The notes under the pieces were generated by a model. That model worked only from the letters and a program-made list of their open reading frames with translations, was not told where the DNA came from and made no database searches. Shown piece after piece: positions 35,758-44,690 of a stretch of DNA of 64,000 nucleotides. Position 1 is the first letter of the stretch; the number at the start of each line of letters is the position of its first letter. Source of the DNA: Streptomyces sp. NBC_01551 (lineage in GTDB: Bacteria > Actinomycetota > Actinomycetes > Streptomycetales > Streptomycetaceae). The position numbers were made by a program, and so were the translations under genes. The stretch lies in NCBI RefSeq assembly GCF_026339935.1, contig NZ_JAPEPX010000001.1:620001-684000 (forward strand), read 5' to 3'.

Positions 35758-36174
35758 CAGAACCCTCAAACGATCGAAAGCGAATGATCATATGACAACG
35801 GCCCGGAAGCTTAGCGGCTTTACGCACGTGTCTTGACAGCAGGTCATGATCTGGACGGTGAAGGCCTGTTGGGCGTGCCGGAAGTGGCCGAAACCCACAG
35901 GCTGCACCAACCGGTCGAGCGTCCTCCGATTCCACTTCCCATACGCGCGGAGCCCGTTGTGGCGGGTCTCCCGGGCTCCGGAACGGACTGCCGGATCGCC
36001 TCTGCGGATCGGCCGATTCCCGCCGTAGCAGGCCCCGCCGCGTACGCCGGATTTGCCGCTTCCGCCCGCCAGGACAGGCCGATGATCAAGAAGATTCGCA
36101 GGTCAGGGACAATCGTGAGGGGCAGGACACAATCCGCGCCCCGTCGACCCAACGACTGAACAGGAGCTGGCGCG
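35758..36174. other. 417-bp gap between cvnA and the 209-aa gene
   Basis: Holds the divergent promoters. The part next to cvnA is AT-rich (GATCATATGACA); a TTGACA hexamer lies near 35834 on the plus strand, and a GACAAT hexamer near 36108 could be the -10 of the downstream gene. A short open frame on the minus strand (35844-36152) lacks coding character, and I see no RNA or repeat. Confidence 0.5.
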
Positions 36175-36804
36175 TTGAACCACGAGAAGCGCGAACAGGC
36201 CCAGAGGTTCCTGCGTCCGGATGAGCGGCTGATCGCCGCGTGTGCCTACGAACTGGGGCCCGGCGTACCGCTTCCGCCCGAGGACCTGCTGGCTCCGGCA
36301 GAACCCCTCGACCTCGGCCGGCGCATCGAGGCCAGACTCCCGCGCCCGCTGCGGCAGCTCGTCACCCGGGGGCAGGACTCCCGGCCGTCGCGGCCCGCCG
36401 CGGCGGCGGACGCGGCCGGCCGCGCACCGCAGGACCCGGTGGACGACCCCGGCGCGCGGCTCGCGCACGGCACGAGCATGGAGGGCGGCTGGCAGAGCTC
36501 GGCCGGGCACTTCCTCGTCAGCCGCGCCAACGTCCGCGGCTCGGTCACGGGAGTGCTCGCCGTCACCGACCGGCGCTGGTTCGGGCTGAGCGACGTGTCG
36601 CCGCTGTGGCAGACGACGCCCGCGCTGAAGCAGTACTGGGAGGCCCCCCGGTCGGCCATCACGGCGCTGCGCGCCAACCCGACGGGCGTCCTGCAGCGGG
36701 GCCGGATGGAGATCCAGTTCACCGACGGGTCGTGGGTCGCCGTCCTGGCGACCCTCCCGGCGCACGCGGCCCCCTTCGCGGCGGCCGCCGCCCGGCTGCG
36801 CTGA
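36175..36804 (+). CDS. conserved hypothetical protein (209 aa)
   Basis: TTG start with AGGAG eight bases upstream. No family recognised with confidence. The N-terminal third is charged (MNHEKREQAQRFLRPDERLI); the middle is a disordered Arg/Ala stretch (about 70-100); the C-terminal half (about 108-205) has alternating strands (HFLVSRANVRGSVTGVLAVTDRRWFG and RGRMEIQFTDGSWVAVLA) resembling a PH-like barrel. No signal peptide or membrane segment. Its stop codon lies in the first copy of a 14-bp tandem array. Confidence 0.7.
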   Translation: MNHEKREQAQRFLRPDERLIAACAYELGPGVPLPPEDLLAPAEPLDLGRRIEARLPRPLRQLVTRGQDSRPSRPAAAADAAGRAPQDPVDDPGARLAHGTSMEGGWQSSAGHFLVSRANVRGSVTGVLAVTDRRWFGLSDVSPLWQTTPALKQYWEAPRSAITALRANPTGVLQRGRMEIQFTDGSWVAVLATLPAHAAPFAAAAARLR

Positions 36805-36868
36805 CCTTGCCGCGCTGACCTTGCCGCGCTGACCTTGCCGCGCTGACCTTGCCGCGCTGACCTTGCCG
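36799..36868 (+). repeat. five perfect 14-bp tandem repeats (CGCTGACCTTGCCG)
   Basis: Five identical units; the TGA of the first is the stop codon of the 209-aa gene. Perfect identity points to recent slippage. The array sits in the gap to the convergent VanW gene. Confidence 0.95.
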
Positions 36869-36943
36869 CGCCGGCCGGGTGCGCTGACCGGCCGCGTTAC
36901 AGGATGCGCCGGCCGGCGCTCTGACCTGCGGCTCTGGCCCGGG

Positions 36944-38788
36944 TCAGGCGGCGGGCTGCCGGGAGGCACCCGGGGCCGCGGCGGCCTCGGCCGTCTGCGC
37001 GGGTGCCCGCGTCCCGGTCTGCGCCGGGGTCTGCGCCGGCGCCGGCGTGGCCGACCCGGTCGGGGCCGGCTCGTCGCAGGTGACCTCGTCACGCGGGGTG
37101 TAGTGGGTCCGGAAGGTCTCCTTCTTGACCTCCTGGCCGCCCTTCACGAAGACGCGGTCGACCGAGACGTCGAACCCCTCCAGCGGGGTCTGCACCTCGC
37201 ACGTCGGACCGGTGCCCGTGCGCTTGCCCGGCGGGACGGGGTTGCTGCGCGGGCTCTGGGTCGCGCGTATCTCGTCGTACTTCTTGGTGCCGAGGAAGCT
37301 GATGGTCACCGAGGTGTCGGTGGACTGCGCACGGACGTAGATCGCGTGACCGGAGTCGTTCCGCCAGCGCAGGTCGAGGGTGCCCCAGGCGACGGTGGCC
37401 TCGCGGCCCTCGGGGTAGCGCTCGATGTAGAACGAGTGCGCCCCGTGCTCCAGCGGCTTGACGCCCGCGAAGAACAGGGCGTTGTACATGGTCGTGGCGA
37501 CCGCCGAGACACCGCCGCCGGGCGACTTCGTGTACTGGCCGTCGTTGATCATGATGCCGTCGACGAACCCGTTCTCCTTGGTGCGCTCGCCGACCGTCTT
37601 GTTGAAGCTCCAGGTGTCGCCCGGCATCACCACCGAGCCGTTGATCAGCTCGACGGCGCGCCCGATGTTGGTGGTGCGGTACGGCGCGGCCGGGAAGTTG
37701 ACGGTGAAGGACGAGACCTTCTCCTTGATGCCGAGGCGCTCGGCCTCCGCGCCCGTCAGGCGCGGCTGGACCGCCGGCACGGCGAGTTCCGCGGTACGGG
37801 CGTCACCCGAGCGCGTCAGCAACGGCATGACGGCGTCGCCGAGGGCCTTGGCGGTGACCCGCACCCCGGGGCGCCCGGCGTCGGCGACAACCACCCGGTC
37901 CGCGTCGTCGAGACGCAGCGTCGCGTCGCGCGGGGCGGGGGCGGCCTCGGCCACCTGACGGGCGACCTCGGGGTCGGCCAGCAGCCCCGGCGCGTCGAGG
38001 TGGGGTACGAGGCGGCCGTGGCCGTCGTCCTTGACCGTCAGGTACGTACCGAGGACCTCGGGGGTCAGGGTGACGGGCTTCCCCGCGACGACGAGGGTGA
38101 CCGGGCCGGACATCGCGGGCTCGGCGAACTCCTTCATGGCCCGGGCGGTCTCCTGGGACCCGACGGCCGGGGGCGTCTGCTCCACCGGCAGCGCGACGGG
38201 GCCGGTCCGCGGGCGCAGGTAGGCGGCGCGGACGGTGTCCGCCGCCTGGTCGGTGCGCAGGGCGACACCGGTGACGGGGCCGGTGACCTTGGCCTCGCCC
38301 CCGTCGAAGGTGATGGCGCCGCTGCGGGCGTCGCGGTGGCTGGCGGCGGCGAGCCGGTCGGCGGCCTTCGTCCCGGCCGGGGCGTCCACCCGGACCACGG
38401 GCTCGACGTCGCGGTCCCGCTCCGGGGCGAAGAGGCGCCCGATCACGGAGACGGGGTCCGCCGCGGAGTCGGTGGCGCGGGCGGCGGTGGCGGCGGTGTC
38501 CACGGACAGCCCGAAGGAGGCGGGGGCGGCCTTCTCGATCCGGTCGCCGATCTTCAGCTCGATCGGCGCGGCGGCCTTCGGGCCGAGGTGCCGGTCCAGG
38601 GCGGTCTTGGCCTCCGTACGGCTCATTCCGCCGATGTCGACGCCGCGCACGCTGGTGCCGTCGGCCACGGCGTCGCCGGTCACGATCAGACCGGTGACGT
38701 AGAGGCCTCCGAAGCCCAGTACGGCGGCGCCCGCCGCGAGGGGCAGGGCTATCCGCAGATTGGCCTTCCGGCCGGGTACGCGTCGCAT
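36944..38788 (-). CDS. VanW-family protein with peptidoglycan-binding domains (614 aa)
   Basis: Single N-terminal anchor (IALPLAAGAAVLGFGGLYVTGLIV, about 12-35), two repeated putative peptidoglycan-binding (PG_binding_4-like) regions (about 45-320, SRTEAKTALDRHL at the first), then the VanW core (about 370-520: NIGRAVELINGSVVMPGDTWSFN, GGGVSAVATTMYNALFFAG, YPEGREATV) and a G5-like stretch before a Pro/Thr/Ala tail. Such proteins sit on the outer face of the membrane and act on the cell wall; the link to vancomycin is only by name. Confidence 0.88.
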   Translation of the reverse strand: MRRVPGRKANLRIALPLAAGAAVLGFGGLYVTGLIVTGDAVADGTSVRGVDIGGMSRTEAKTALDRHLGPKAAAPIELKIGDRIEKAAPASFGLSVDTAATAARATDSAADPVSVIGRLFAPERDRDVEPVVRVDAPAGTKAADRLAAASHRDARSGAITFDGGEAKVTGPVTGVALRTDQAADTVRAAYLRPRTGPVALPVEQTPPAVGSQETARAMKEFAEPAMSGPVTLVVAGKPVTLTPEVLGTYLTVKDDGHGRLVPHLDAPGLLADPEVARQVAEAAPAPRDATLRLDDADRVVVADAGRPGVRVTAKALGDAVMPLLTRSGDARTAELAVPAVQPRLTGAEAERLGIKEKVSSFTVNFPAAPYRTTNIGRAVELINGSVVMPGDTWSFNKTVGERTKENGFVDGIMINDGQYTKSPGGGVSAVATTMYNALFFAGVKPLEHGAHSFYIERYPEGREATVAWGTLDLRWRNDSGHAIYVRAQSTDTSVTISFLGTKKYDEIRATQSPRSNPVPPGKRTGTGPTCEVQTPLEGFDVSVDRVFVKGGQEVKKETFRTHYTPRDEVTCDEPAPTGSATPAPAQTPAQTGTRAPAQTAEAAAAPGASRQPAA

Positions 38789-39075
38789 CTCTCTCCCGGT
38801 GGCGCTGTGACGTCAGGGGCGCCTGGCAACCCACCCACGAATCCGAAAAATCCAGCCAGACCGGACACCATGATTCACCAATTCGGACTAAACGGGTCAT
38901 AAATGTGCCGGTTCTCACCCCGGGCGGGAGCGCGGGGAGGGCGGCCTGCCCAGGGCCGAAATCCGAGCCTCGAAAACAAGGCCACTTGGATCGGATTGGC
39001 CCTGTCCGTGCCGTACGGGGATGCCACACGGTGGGCTCTGCCCCCCTTTGGCCCCAGGAAAGGCTGGCCCCACCG

Positions 39076-39843
39076 GTGTCCACCACCCCTCCGCCCCCGC
39101 CGCGCCGCCTCACCCGCCGGCTGTCCCAGCTCTACGTGGGACTCGCCCTGTACGGGGCGAGCTCGGCCTTCCTGGTCCGCGCGGGCCTCGGCCTGGACCC
39201 GTGGGACGTCTTCCACCAGGGTCTGGCCGAGCGGCTCGGCTGGAGCATCGGCACGGTGTCGGTGACCGTCGGGGCGCTGGTCCTGCTGCTCTGGGTACCG
39301 CTGCGGCAGCGGCCGGGGCTGGGCACCGTGTCCAACGTCTTCGCGGTGGGACTGTCCATGGACGCGACGCTCGCCGTGCTGCCGGACGTGCACGGCATCG
39401 CCGCGCAGGTGGCGCTGCTGACGGCGGGCATCGTCCTCAACGGCGTCGCCACCGGCCTCTACATCAGCGCCGCCTTCGGACCGGGGCCGCGCGACGGCCT
39501 GATGACCGGACTGCACCGCCGGACCGGCCGGTCGGTGCGGCTGGTCCGCACGGGAATCGAGCTCACCGTCCTGGCGGCCGGCTTCCTCCTGGGCGGCACC
39601 GCCGGCTTCGGCACCCTCGCCTACGCCCTGGCCATCGGCCCGCTGTCGCAGATCTTCCTGAAGGCCTTCGCCCTCCCCGAACCCCCGCCGGCCCGAGCCG
39701 AGGCGGGTGCGGCGCCCCCGGCCGACGCGGGGGCGGCAACCCCGGCCGACGCGGGTGCGGCGACCCCGGCCGACGCGAGCGCGGCCGTCCCGGCCGACTC
39801 GGTTCCGGTGGCGGCCGGCGGGAATCCAGGTGCGCAGCGGTAA
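39076..39843 (+). CDS. YczE/YyaS-type integral membrane protein (255 aa)
   Basis: Five or so helices (LYVGLALYGASSAFLVRAGLG, AALVLLLWVPL-type segment, VALLTAGIVLNGVATGLYISAAFGPGPRDGLMTG, IELTVLAAGFLLGG, YALAIGPLSQIFL). GLGLDPWDVFHQG and GPGPRDGLMTGL are the family repeats. GTG start at 39076; the earlier open frame is promoter DNA. The C-terminal 45 residues are a repeat of PADAGAAT units. Function unknown; divergent from the VanW gene. Confidence 0.82.
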   Translation: MSTTPPPPPRRLTRRLSQLYVGLALYGASSAFLVRAGLGLDPWDVFHQGLAERLGWSIGTVSVTVGALVLLLWVPLRQRPGLGTVSNVFAVGLSMDATLAVLPDVHGIAAQVALLTAGIVLNGVATGLYISAAFGPGPRDGLMTGLHRRTGRSVRLVRTGIELTVLAAGFLLGGTAGFGTLAYALAIGPLSQIFLKAFALPEPPPARAEAGAAPPADAGAATPADAGAATPADASAAVPADSVPVAAGGNPGAQR

Positions 39844-39865
39844 GAGCCACTGCCAGCATGCGGGC

Positions 39866-40783
39866 ATGACCCCAACTGCTGCCGCCCGCGACTCCCTCGA
39901 AGGCCTCGCCCTCGGTGACGCCTTCGGAGAGCGCTGGTTCCCCCGGTTCTGGCCCGGCCAGGACCCGTACGAGCTGATCCGCGCGCGCCGGACCCCCGAG
40001 GACCCGGCCTGGCGCTGGACGGACGACACCGCGATGGCGCTCGCGCTCCACCAGGTCCTGGTGCTGCACGACGCCGTGCACCAGGACCAGCTCGCCGAGG
40101 CGTTCGCGGCGGCCTACCTCGACGACCGGTACCGCGGCTACGGGTACGGCATGCACCAGCTGCTGCCGAAACTGGCTCAGGACCCGTCGAGTTGGCGGAC
40201 CGAGACCAGGGACCTGTTCGACGGCCAGGGCAGCCTCGGCAACGGGGCGGCCATGCGGGTGGCGCCGCTGGGCGCGTGGTTCTGCGAGGACCTCGACGAG
40301 GTGGCGGAGCAGGCGGTGTTCTCCGCCGAGGTCACGCACGCCCACCCGGAGGGCGTCGCGGGCGCGGTGGCCGTGGCCCTGGCCGCCGCCCTGGCCGCCC
40401 GCAGCCGGAACCGGCCCGCCCCGCACGGCGCCGCGTTCCTGACGGAGGTGGCGGACCGTACGCCGTCCGGGCGGATCCGGGACGGCCTGCGCGCGGCCGC
40501 CGCTCTCGCCCCGGGCACGGGCGCGCGGGAGGCCGCCGAGGTCCTCGGCAACGGCCGGCGGATCCGCGCGAGCGACACGGTGCCCTTCGCCCTGTGGTCG
40601 GCCGCGTGGAACCTGGACAGCCTCGCCGACGCGCTGTGGACCACGGCGGAGGGCCTCGGCGACGTCGACACCACCTGCGCCATCACCGGCGGAGCGGTCG
40701 CCGCCCGCACCGGCACGTCCGCCGTCCCCGCACTCTGGCGCGAGCGCCGCGAGCCACTGCCCGACTGGCTCGTGAACGCCTGA
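39866..40783 (+). CDS. ADP-ribosylglycohydrolase family protein (305 aa)
   Basis: DraG-like fold: GLALGDAFGERW start, metal-binding WTDDTAMALAL, GNGAAMRVAPLG, THAHPEGVAGAVAVA, and the C-terminal DVDTTCAITGGAVAA with Asp ligands. Removes ADP-ribose from a protein, nucleic acid or small molecule; the partner is unknown. It begins 22 bases after the membrane protein stop. Confidence 0.9.
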   Translation: MTPTAAARDSLEGLALGDAFGERWFPRFWPGQDPYELIRARRTPEDPAWRWTDDTAMALALHQVLVLHDAVHQDQLAEAFAAAYLDDRYRGYGYGMHQLLPKLAQDPSSWRTETRDLFDGQGSLGNGAAMRVAPLGAWFCEDLDEVAEQAVFSAEVTHAHPEGVAGAVAVALAAALAARSRNRPAPHGAAFLTEVADRTPSGRIRDGLRAAAALAPGTGAREAAEVLGNGRRIRASDTVPFALWSAAWNLDSLADALWTTAEGLGDVDTTCAITGGAVAARTGTSAVPALWRERREPLPDWLVNA

Positions 40784-40995
40784 GCCGGGGGAGGAGGCCG
40801 GGGGAGGAAACGGTACGTTTCGCTGTTCATCGGGCGCCGTCGGCGGCGTTAGGCTCAGGCCGCAGAACGACCTCCGGCGCCCTTCCCCCCGGCCCACGGC
40901 CACCGGGGGCCCAGGGGCCCGATCAACGCCGATGTCGCCGGCCGACGGCATCACCGACCGGCGGCATCGCCAACTGACGGCATCGAGGAGCCACG

Positions 40996-42384
40996 TTGAC
41001 GTCACCGAATCCGCCGGAGCGCAAAGCGCCGCCGAAGGGCACCCCGTTCGCCGCGCTCGCCGCCGACCCCTTCGGCCCGCTGCGCACCCGCGGGTACCTG
41101 AAGCTCCTCGCCCTCGCCGCCCTGCTGGGCGTCGTGGTGTCGGCGGGTGCGTACGGGTTCCTCCAGGCGGTCGATCAGATCCAGCAGGCCCTGTACGACG
41201 ACCTCCCCAAGGGCCTCGGATTCGAACGGCCGCCCGCGTGGTGGCCGCTGCCCCTCCTCGTACTGTCGGGCGTGCTGGTCGCGCTGACGGTGCAGTACCT
41301 GCCGGGCAACGGCGGCCACCAGCCGGCCGAGGGGCTCAACACCAAGGGGGCGCCGCCCTCGGCGGAGATCCCCGGCATCCTGCTCGCGGCCCTGGCCGGG
41401 CTGGGCTTCGGCGCGGTGATCGGCCCCGAGGCCCCGCTGATCGCCCTCGGCGGCGGCGTCGCGCTGTACGCCGTCCGGCGCGTCCAGCCGCACGCCGACG
41501 CCACCACCCAGGCCGTCGTGGCCGCCGCCGGCAGCTTCGCGGCGATCAGCGCGCTGCTGGGCTCGCCGCTGATCGGCGCGTTCCTGCTCATGGAGACCGC
41601 CGTGGTCGCCGGGCCCGCGCTCGGCGTCACGCTGATGCCCGGACTGCTGGCCGCGGGCATCGGCTCGCTGGTCTTCACGGGGCTGGGCTCCTGGACCGGG
41701 GTCGGCGCCGGCCAGCTCGTCATCCCGAGCCTGCCGGCCACCAGCCGCCCGGACCTCGCGCAGTTCGGCTGGGCGCTCGTGGTCGGCATCGCGGCCGCCT
41801 TCGTGGGCACCGGGATCCAACGCCTCGCGCTGCGGCTGCAACCGCACGTGAACCGGCGCCGCCTCCTGTGGACCCCCCTCTTCGGCCTCGCCACGGCGGG
41901 CCTGGCCATCGCCTACGCGCAGGGCACCGGCAACGACTCCGCCCAGGTGCTCTTCTCCGGCCAGAGCGCCCTGCCCGACCTGCTCCGCCACGCCACCGAC
42001 TACACCGGGGGCGCGCTCACCCTGCTGGTCGTCTGCAAGGGGATCGCCTACTGCCTCTGCCTCGCGGCGTTCCGCGGCGGCCCGATCTTCCCGGCCCTCT
42101 TCATCGGCGCGGCGGGCGGCATCGCCCTCTCGAACCTCCCCGGCCTCCCGTTCGTCGCGGCCGCCGCGATGGGCATGGGCGCGATGTCGGTGGCGCTCCT
42201 CAAACTCCCGATGACGTCGGTCCTGCTCGCCACCCTGCTCCTGGGCGCGGACGGCGTGACCGTGATCCCCCTGGTGATCGTGACCGTCGTAACGTGCCAC
42301 GTCACCGCCTCCCGCCTGACCCCGCCCCCGCAGCCCAAGCCCACCGCCGCTGCCGCCGCCGCCGCCGCACCAGCAGGGCCCTGA
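40996..42384 (+). CDS. ClC-family chloride channel/transporter (462 aa)
   Basis: Voltage-gated-chloride-channel fold with about ten helices. Gating glutamate candidate Glu145 in GPEAPLIALGG (ClC proteins usually have GREGP here), GSPLIGAFLLMETA, and GGPIFPALFIGAAGG (the GxFxP motif). The first pore motif (usual GSGIP) reads GNGGH, as in a divergent bacterial branch. TTG start with GAGGAG 6 bases upstream. Transports Cl- or exchanges Cl-/H+; the direction is not predictable. Confidence 0.88.
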   Translation: MTSPNPPERKAPPKGTPFAALAADPFGPLRTRGYLKLLALAALLGVVVSAGAYGFLQAVDQIQQALYDDLPKGLGFERPPAWWPLPLLVLSGVLVALTVQYLPGNGGHQPAEGLNTKGAPPSAEIPGILLAALAGLGFGAVIGPEAPLIALGGGVALYAVRRVQPHADATTQAVVAAAGSFAAISALLGSPLIGAFLLMETAVVAGPALGVTLMPGLLAAGIGSLVFTGLGSWTGVGAGQLVIPSLPATSRPDLAQFGWALVVGIAAAFVGTGIQRLALRLQPHVNRRRLLWTPLFGLATAGLAIAYAQGTGNDSAQVLFSGQSALPDLLRHATDYTGGALTLLVVCKGIAYCLCLAAFRGGPIFPALFIGAAGGIALSNLPGLPFVAAAAMGMGAMSVALLKLPMTSVLLATLLLGADGVTVIPLVIVTVVTCHVTASRLTPPPQPKPTAAAAAAAAPAGP

Positions 42385-42396
42385 GACGGGCGTCCG

Positions 42397-43014
42397 TCAG
42401 GCCGCTCCCCCTCCGGCGCGGCCCACCAGGCGCGCCTCCAACGCGCGCTTGGCCTGCGGCCATTCCGGCCGGGTGATGCTGTACACCGCCGTATCGCGGA
42501 TCCAGCCGTCCCGCATGACCATGTGGTGGCGCAACACGCCCTCGTGCGTCGCGCCCAGCCGGGCGATGGCCGCGCGCGACTTCGCGTTCCGCACGTCCGT
42601 CAGCAGCTCGACCCGGTTCATCCCCATCGCCTCGAAGGCATGGGTCAGCATGAGCAGCTTCGCCTCGGCGTTCAGGCCGGTCCGCTGCCAGGACTCCGCG
42701 AGGAAGGTCCAGCCGATCTCCAGCCGCCGCTGCGCGGTGTTGATCATCATCAGCCGGGTCGACCCGACGACCCGCCCCGTCGCCACGTCCACGGTCGCGT
42801 AAGGGATCTGCGCCCCCTCGGCACGGGCCGCCATCGCCTCTTCGATGAAGCCGCGGACATCCTCCGGATGTGGAACGAGCGTCACCGGCAGCTCCCACAG
42901 CCTGCCGTCCCGAACCGCCTCGCACAGCCCGTCGTGATGCCGCAGCCCCAACGCCTCCAGCCGCACCCGCTCCCCCACGAGCTCCACCAGCCCCGCCGCC
43001 CCCACACGCTCCAT
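42397..43014 (-). CDS. GNAT-family N-acetyltransferase, RimJ/RimL-like (205 aa)
   Basis: Acetyl-CoA-dependent acyltransferase: VGSTRLMMINTAQRRLEIGWTFL (strand 4), QRTGLNAEAKLLMLTHAFEAMGMNRVELLTDVRNAKSRAAIARLGATHEGVLRHHM carries the acetyl-CoA-binding region and the RimJ-type C-terminus. Substrate may be a protein N-terminus or an antibiotic; not resolvable. Convergent with the ClC gene. Last backbone gene before the island. Confidence 0.9.
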   Translation of the reverse strand: MERVGAAGLVELVGERVRLEALGLRHHDGLCEAVRDGRLWELPVTLVPHPEDVRGFIEEAMAARAEGAQIPYATVDVATGRVVGSTRLMMINTAQRRLEIGWTFLAESWQRTGLNAEAKLLMLTHAFEAMGMNRVELLTDVRNAKSRAAIARLGATHEGVLRHHMVMRDGWIRDTAVYSITRPEWPQAKRALEARLVGRAGGGAA

Positions 43015-43079
43015 CCCGCCCCACCCGTCCCCGCAACCACCACCGACAGAGCGGACCCTACCCGGCGCCTCCGGAAAAC

Positions 43080-43122
43080 GATCAAGGGCCCTGCCTCACC
43101 GAAGTGAAACAAGGCCCTGATC
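43080..43122 (-). terminator. probable terminator of the original tRNA-Pro locus
   Basis: GATCAAGGGCC pairs with GGCCCTGATC (one bulge), with a smaller TCAC/GTGA hairpin in the loop. It lies just outside the left attachment repeat, where the transcript of the undisturbed tRNA-Pro gene would have ended before integration. Confidence 0.6.
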
Positions 43123-43144
43123 AACGACTGCGGAGCTGACTCCC

Positions 43145-43188
43145 AGTCGGGACGACAGGATTTGAACCTGCGACCCCTTGACCCCCAG
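43145..43188. repeat. left attachment site (44-bp direct repeat of the tRNA-Pro 3' end)
   Basis: Identical over 44 bp to 61948-61991. It contains the 3' half of tRNA-Pro(GGG) from the anticodon loop to the discriminator base, but not the 5' half, so it is not a functional gene. It marks the far end of the integrated element. Confidence 0.93.
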
Positions 43189-43282
43189 ATGGCTGCGCCA
43201 GGCCCACAGTCAGGACATGTGGCGCTATTTGAGGGCGAGGAACGTGTGCCAATGTGCGTGCCGTGCACCTGCGCGCAGCGGC

Positions 43283-43305
43283 ACTGGTCCCCAACTGGTC
43301 CCCAA
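43283..43305 (+). repeat. left inner repeat, candidate integrase arm site
   Basis: ACTGGTCCCCA occurs twice in tandem. Twenty-two bases are identical and in the same orientation to 61867-61888 near the other end. See the right copy. Confidence 0.6.
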
Positions 43306-43449
43306 CCAGTCGTCACCCCAAGGCGCCACTCGGGAGGTTCGGACGGATTGGGCGGGCCGCGCACGCCCTGGGCTTTCAGCCCACTCCCTCAGCCGAGCCG
43401 GACCCACTCCTTTCGATTGTGACGCTCCTCACTCCCACGGGCGACCTGA

Positions 43450-44547
43450 AAGAGCGTTTTGTCCTGTCGATGGTGTTTGGTAAAGGGGTCAGCTGTCGCG
43501 CCGGTTCGGTGTGGATTCACGGGTGAGGCGTCGACTCATGAGGTCGATCATCGCGAGGTGGATCATGGCTTCGGAGCGGTGCGGGTGGGCCTCGTAGTCG
43601 CGGGCAAGCCGGCGGTGGTGCATGAGCCATCCAAAAGTCCTCTCCACGACCCAGCGTCGCGGGATGACCTTGAAGCCTTTCCGGGTGGGGTCGCGGTGGA
43701 GGACTTCGACGCCGATGCCGAGGCGGGCACCGTGGTCGATGGCCTTGTTGCGGTAGCCGGTGTCGGCGCAGGCCTTGGTGATGCGGGGGTGGGCTGCGGC
43801 GATGTTCGAGAGCAGGTGGATGCCGCCGACGTTGTCCGAGACGCTGGCGGCGGTGACGAGGACGGCGAGGAGGAGGCCAAGGGTGTCGACGCCGATGTGG
43901 CGTTTACGGCCTGCGATCTTCTTGCCCGCGTCGATGCCCTGGCCGGGGGCAGGCACGTTCGCGGAGGTCTTGACGCTCTGGGCGTCCAGCACGCAAGCGG
44001 TCGGCTCGGCATCCCGGCCCTCGGCCTCCCTGACTAGTCGGCGGAGGAGGCCGTTGAGCTGCTCGAACACGCCGTCCTTCTGCCAGGCGGCGAAGTAGCC
44101 GTAGACCGTCTCCCACGGGGCGAAGTCGTGTGGCAGGTACCGCCAGGGGATCCCGGTTCGATCGACGTAGAGGGCCGCGTCCATGATCCGGCGCAGGTCG
44201 CGCTCGGGCGGCCGGCCGATATCCAGGCCCTTTCCTCTCCGCTCGGCCCGCCAGGCCGACAGAATCGGTTCGAGCAGTTCCCACCGGGCATCGGACAGGT
44301 CACTGGGATAAGGCCACGGTCGTTGGCGCATGTTTCGGGAGTACTGCCGGCCGACGGCCCAAGACAGGGCGCAAACAGGGGTGAGCGGGGGCGCCTTGGG
44401 ATCAGACAGGAGCGAAGGGACCGAGATGGACCTGCAGCAGCCGTCACCAGCCACACGCTTAACACCACAACCAGCCGCCTCAGCCACCCGGCGACAGCCA
44501 CCCGCCCAGATTCGAACCAAACACCATCCACAGGACAAAACGCTCTT
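43450..44547 (-). mobile_element. IS5-family insertion sequence (1098 bp), complete
   Basis: Terminal inverted repeats of about 32 bp with one mismatch (AAGAGCGTTTTGTCCTGT start on each end) enclose one intact transposase gene. A 3-bp target duplication TGA flanks it (43447-43449 and 44548-44550). Ends and target site are intact, so insertion is probably recent. Confidence 0.92.
43489..44331 (-). CDS. IS5-family DDE transposase (280 aa)
   Basis: N-terminal DUF4096-type region (YPSDLSDARWELLEPIL, GIPWRYLPHDFAPWETVYGYFAAW) and a DDE catalytic core: first Asp in VLDAQSVKTS, second Asp in ACADTGYRNK, Glu in VVERTFGWLMHHRRLARDYE. Full length in one frame, so probably active. Start ATG at 44331 (MRQRPWPYP); the open frame beyond it extends into the left IS arm. 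Confidence 0.92.
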   Translation of the reverse strand: MRQRPWPYPSDLSDARWELLEPILSAWRAERRGKGLDIGRPPERDLRRIMDAALYVDRTGIPWRYLPHDFAPWETVYGYFAAWQKDGVFEQLNGLLRRLVREAEGRDAEPTACVLDAQSVKTSANVPAPGQGIDAGKKIAGRKRHIGVDTLGLLLAVLVTAASVSDNVGGIHLLSNIAAAHPRITKACADTGYRNKAIDHGARLGIGVEVLHRDPTRKGFKVIPRRWVVERTFGWLMHHRRLARDYEAHPHRSEAMIHLAMIDLMSRRLTRESTPNRRDS

Positions 44548-44690
44548 TGAGAGGGTGGCTCGTGAGTCTTTGTGTGTTTCTACCGTCGCCTGATGGTGTG
44601 GGTGCGGGCCGAATCGGGCGGGTCCTGAGAAGCGGAAGTGGAGGTGGAGGTTAGTCCCTGCTTCTCACGGGTTGGCGCCGTTCCCCAGGC

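Noticed and set aside
35844..36152. Short minus-strand open frame in the cvnA upstream gap
   Set aside because: No Shine-Dalgarno, no motif, and it occupies the promoter region.
36799..36868. CRISPR-like array
   Set aside because: Units are contiguous 14-bp copies without unique spacers; no Cas gene is nearby.
43145..43188. Second tRNA-Pro gene
   Set aside because: Only the 3' half from the anticodon loop is present; the 5' half is replaced by unrelated sequence.
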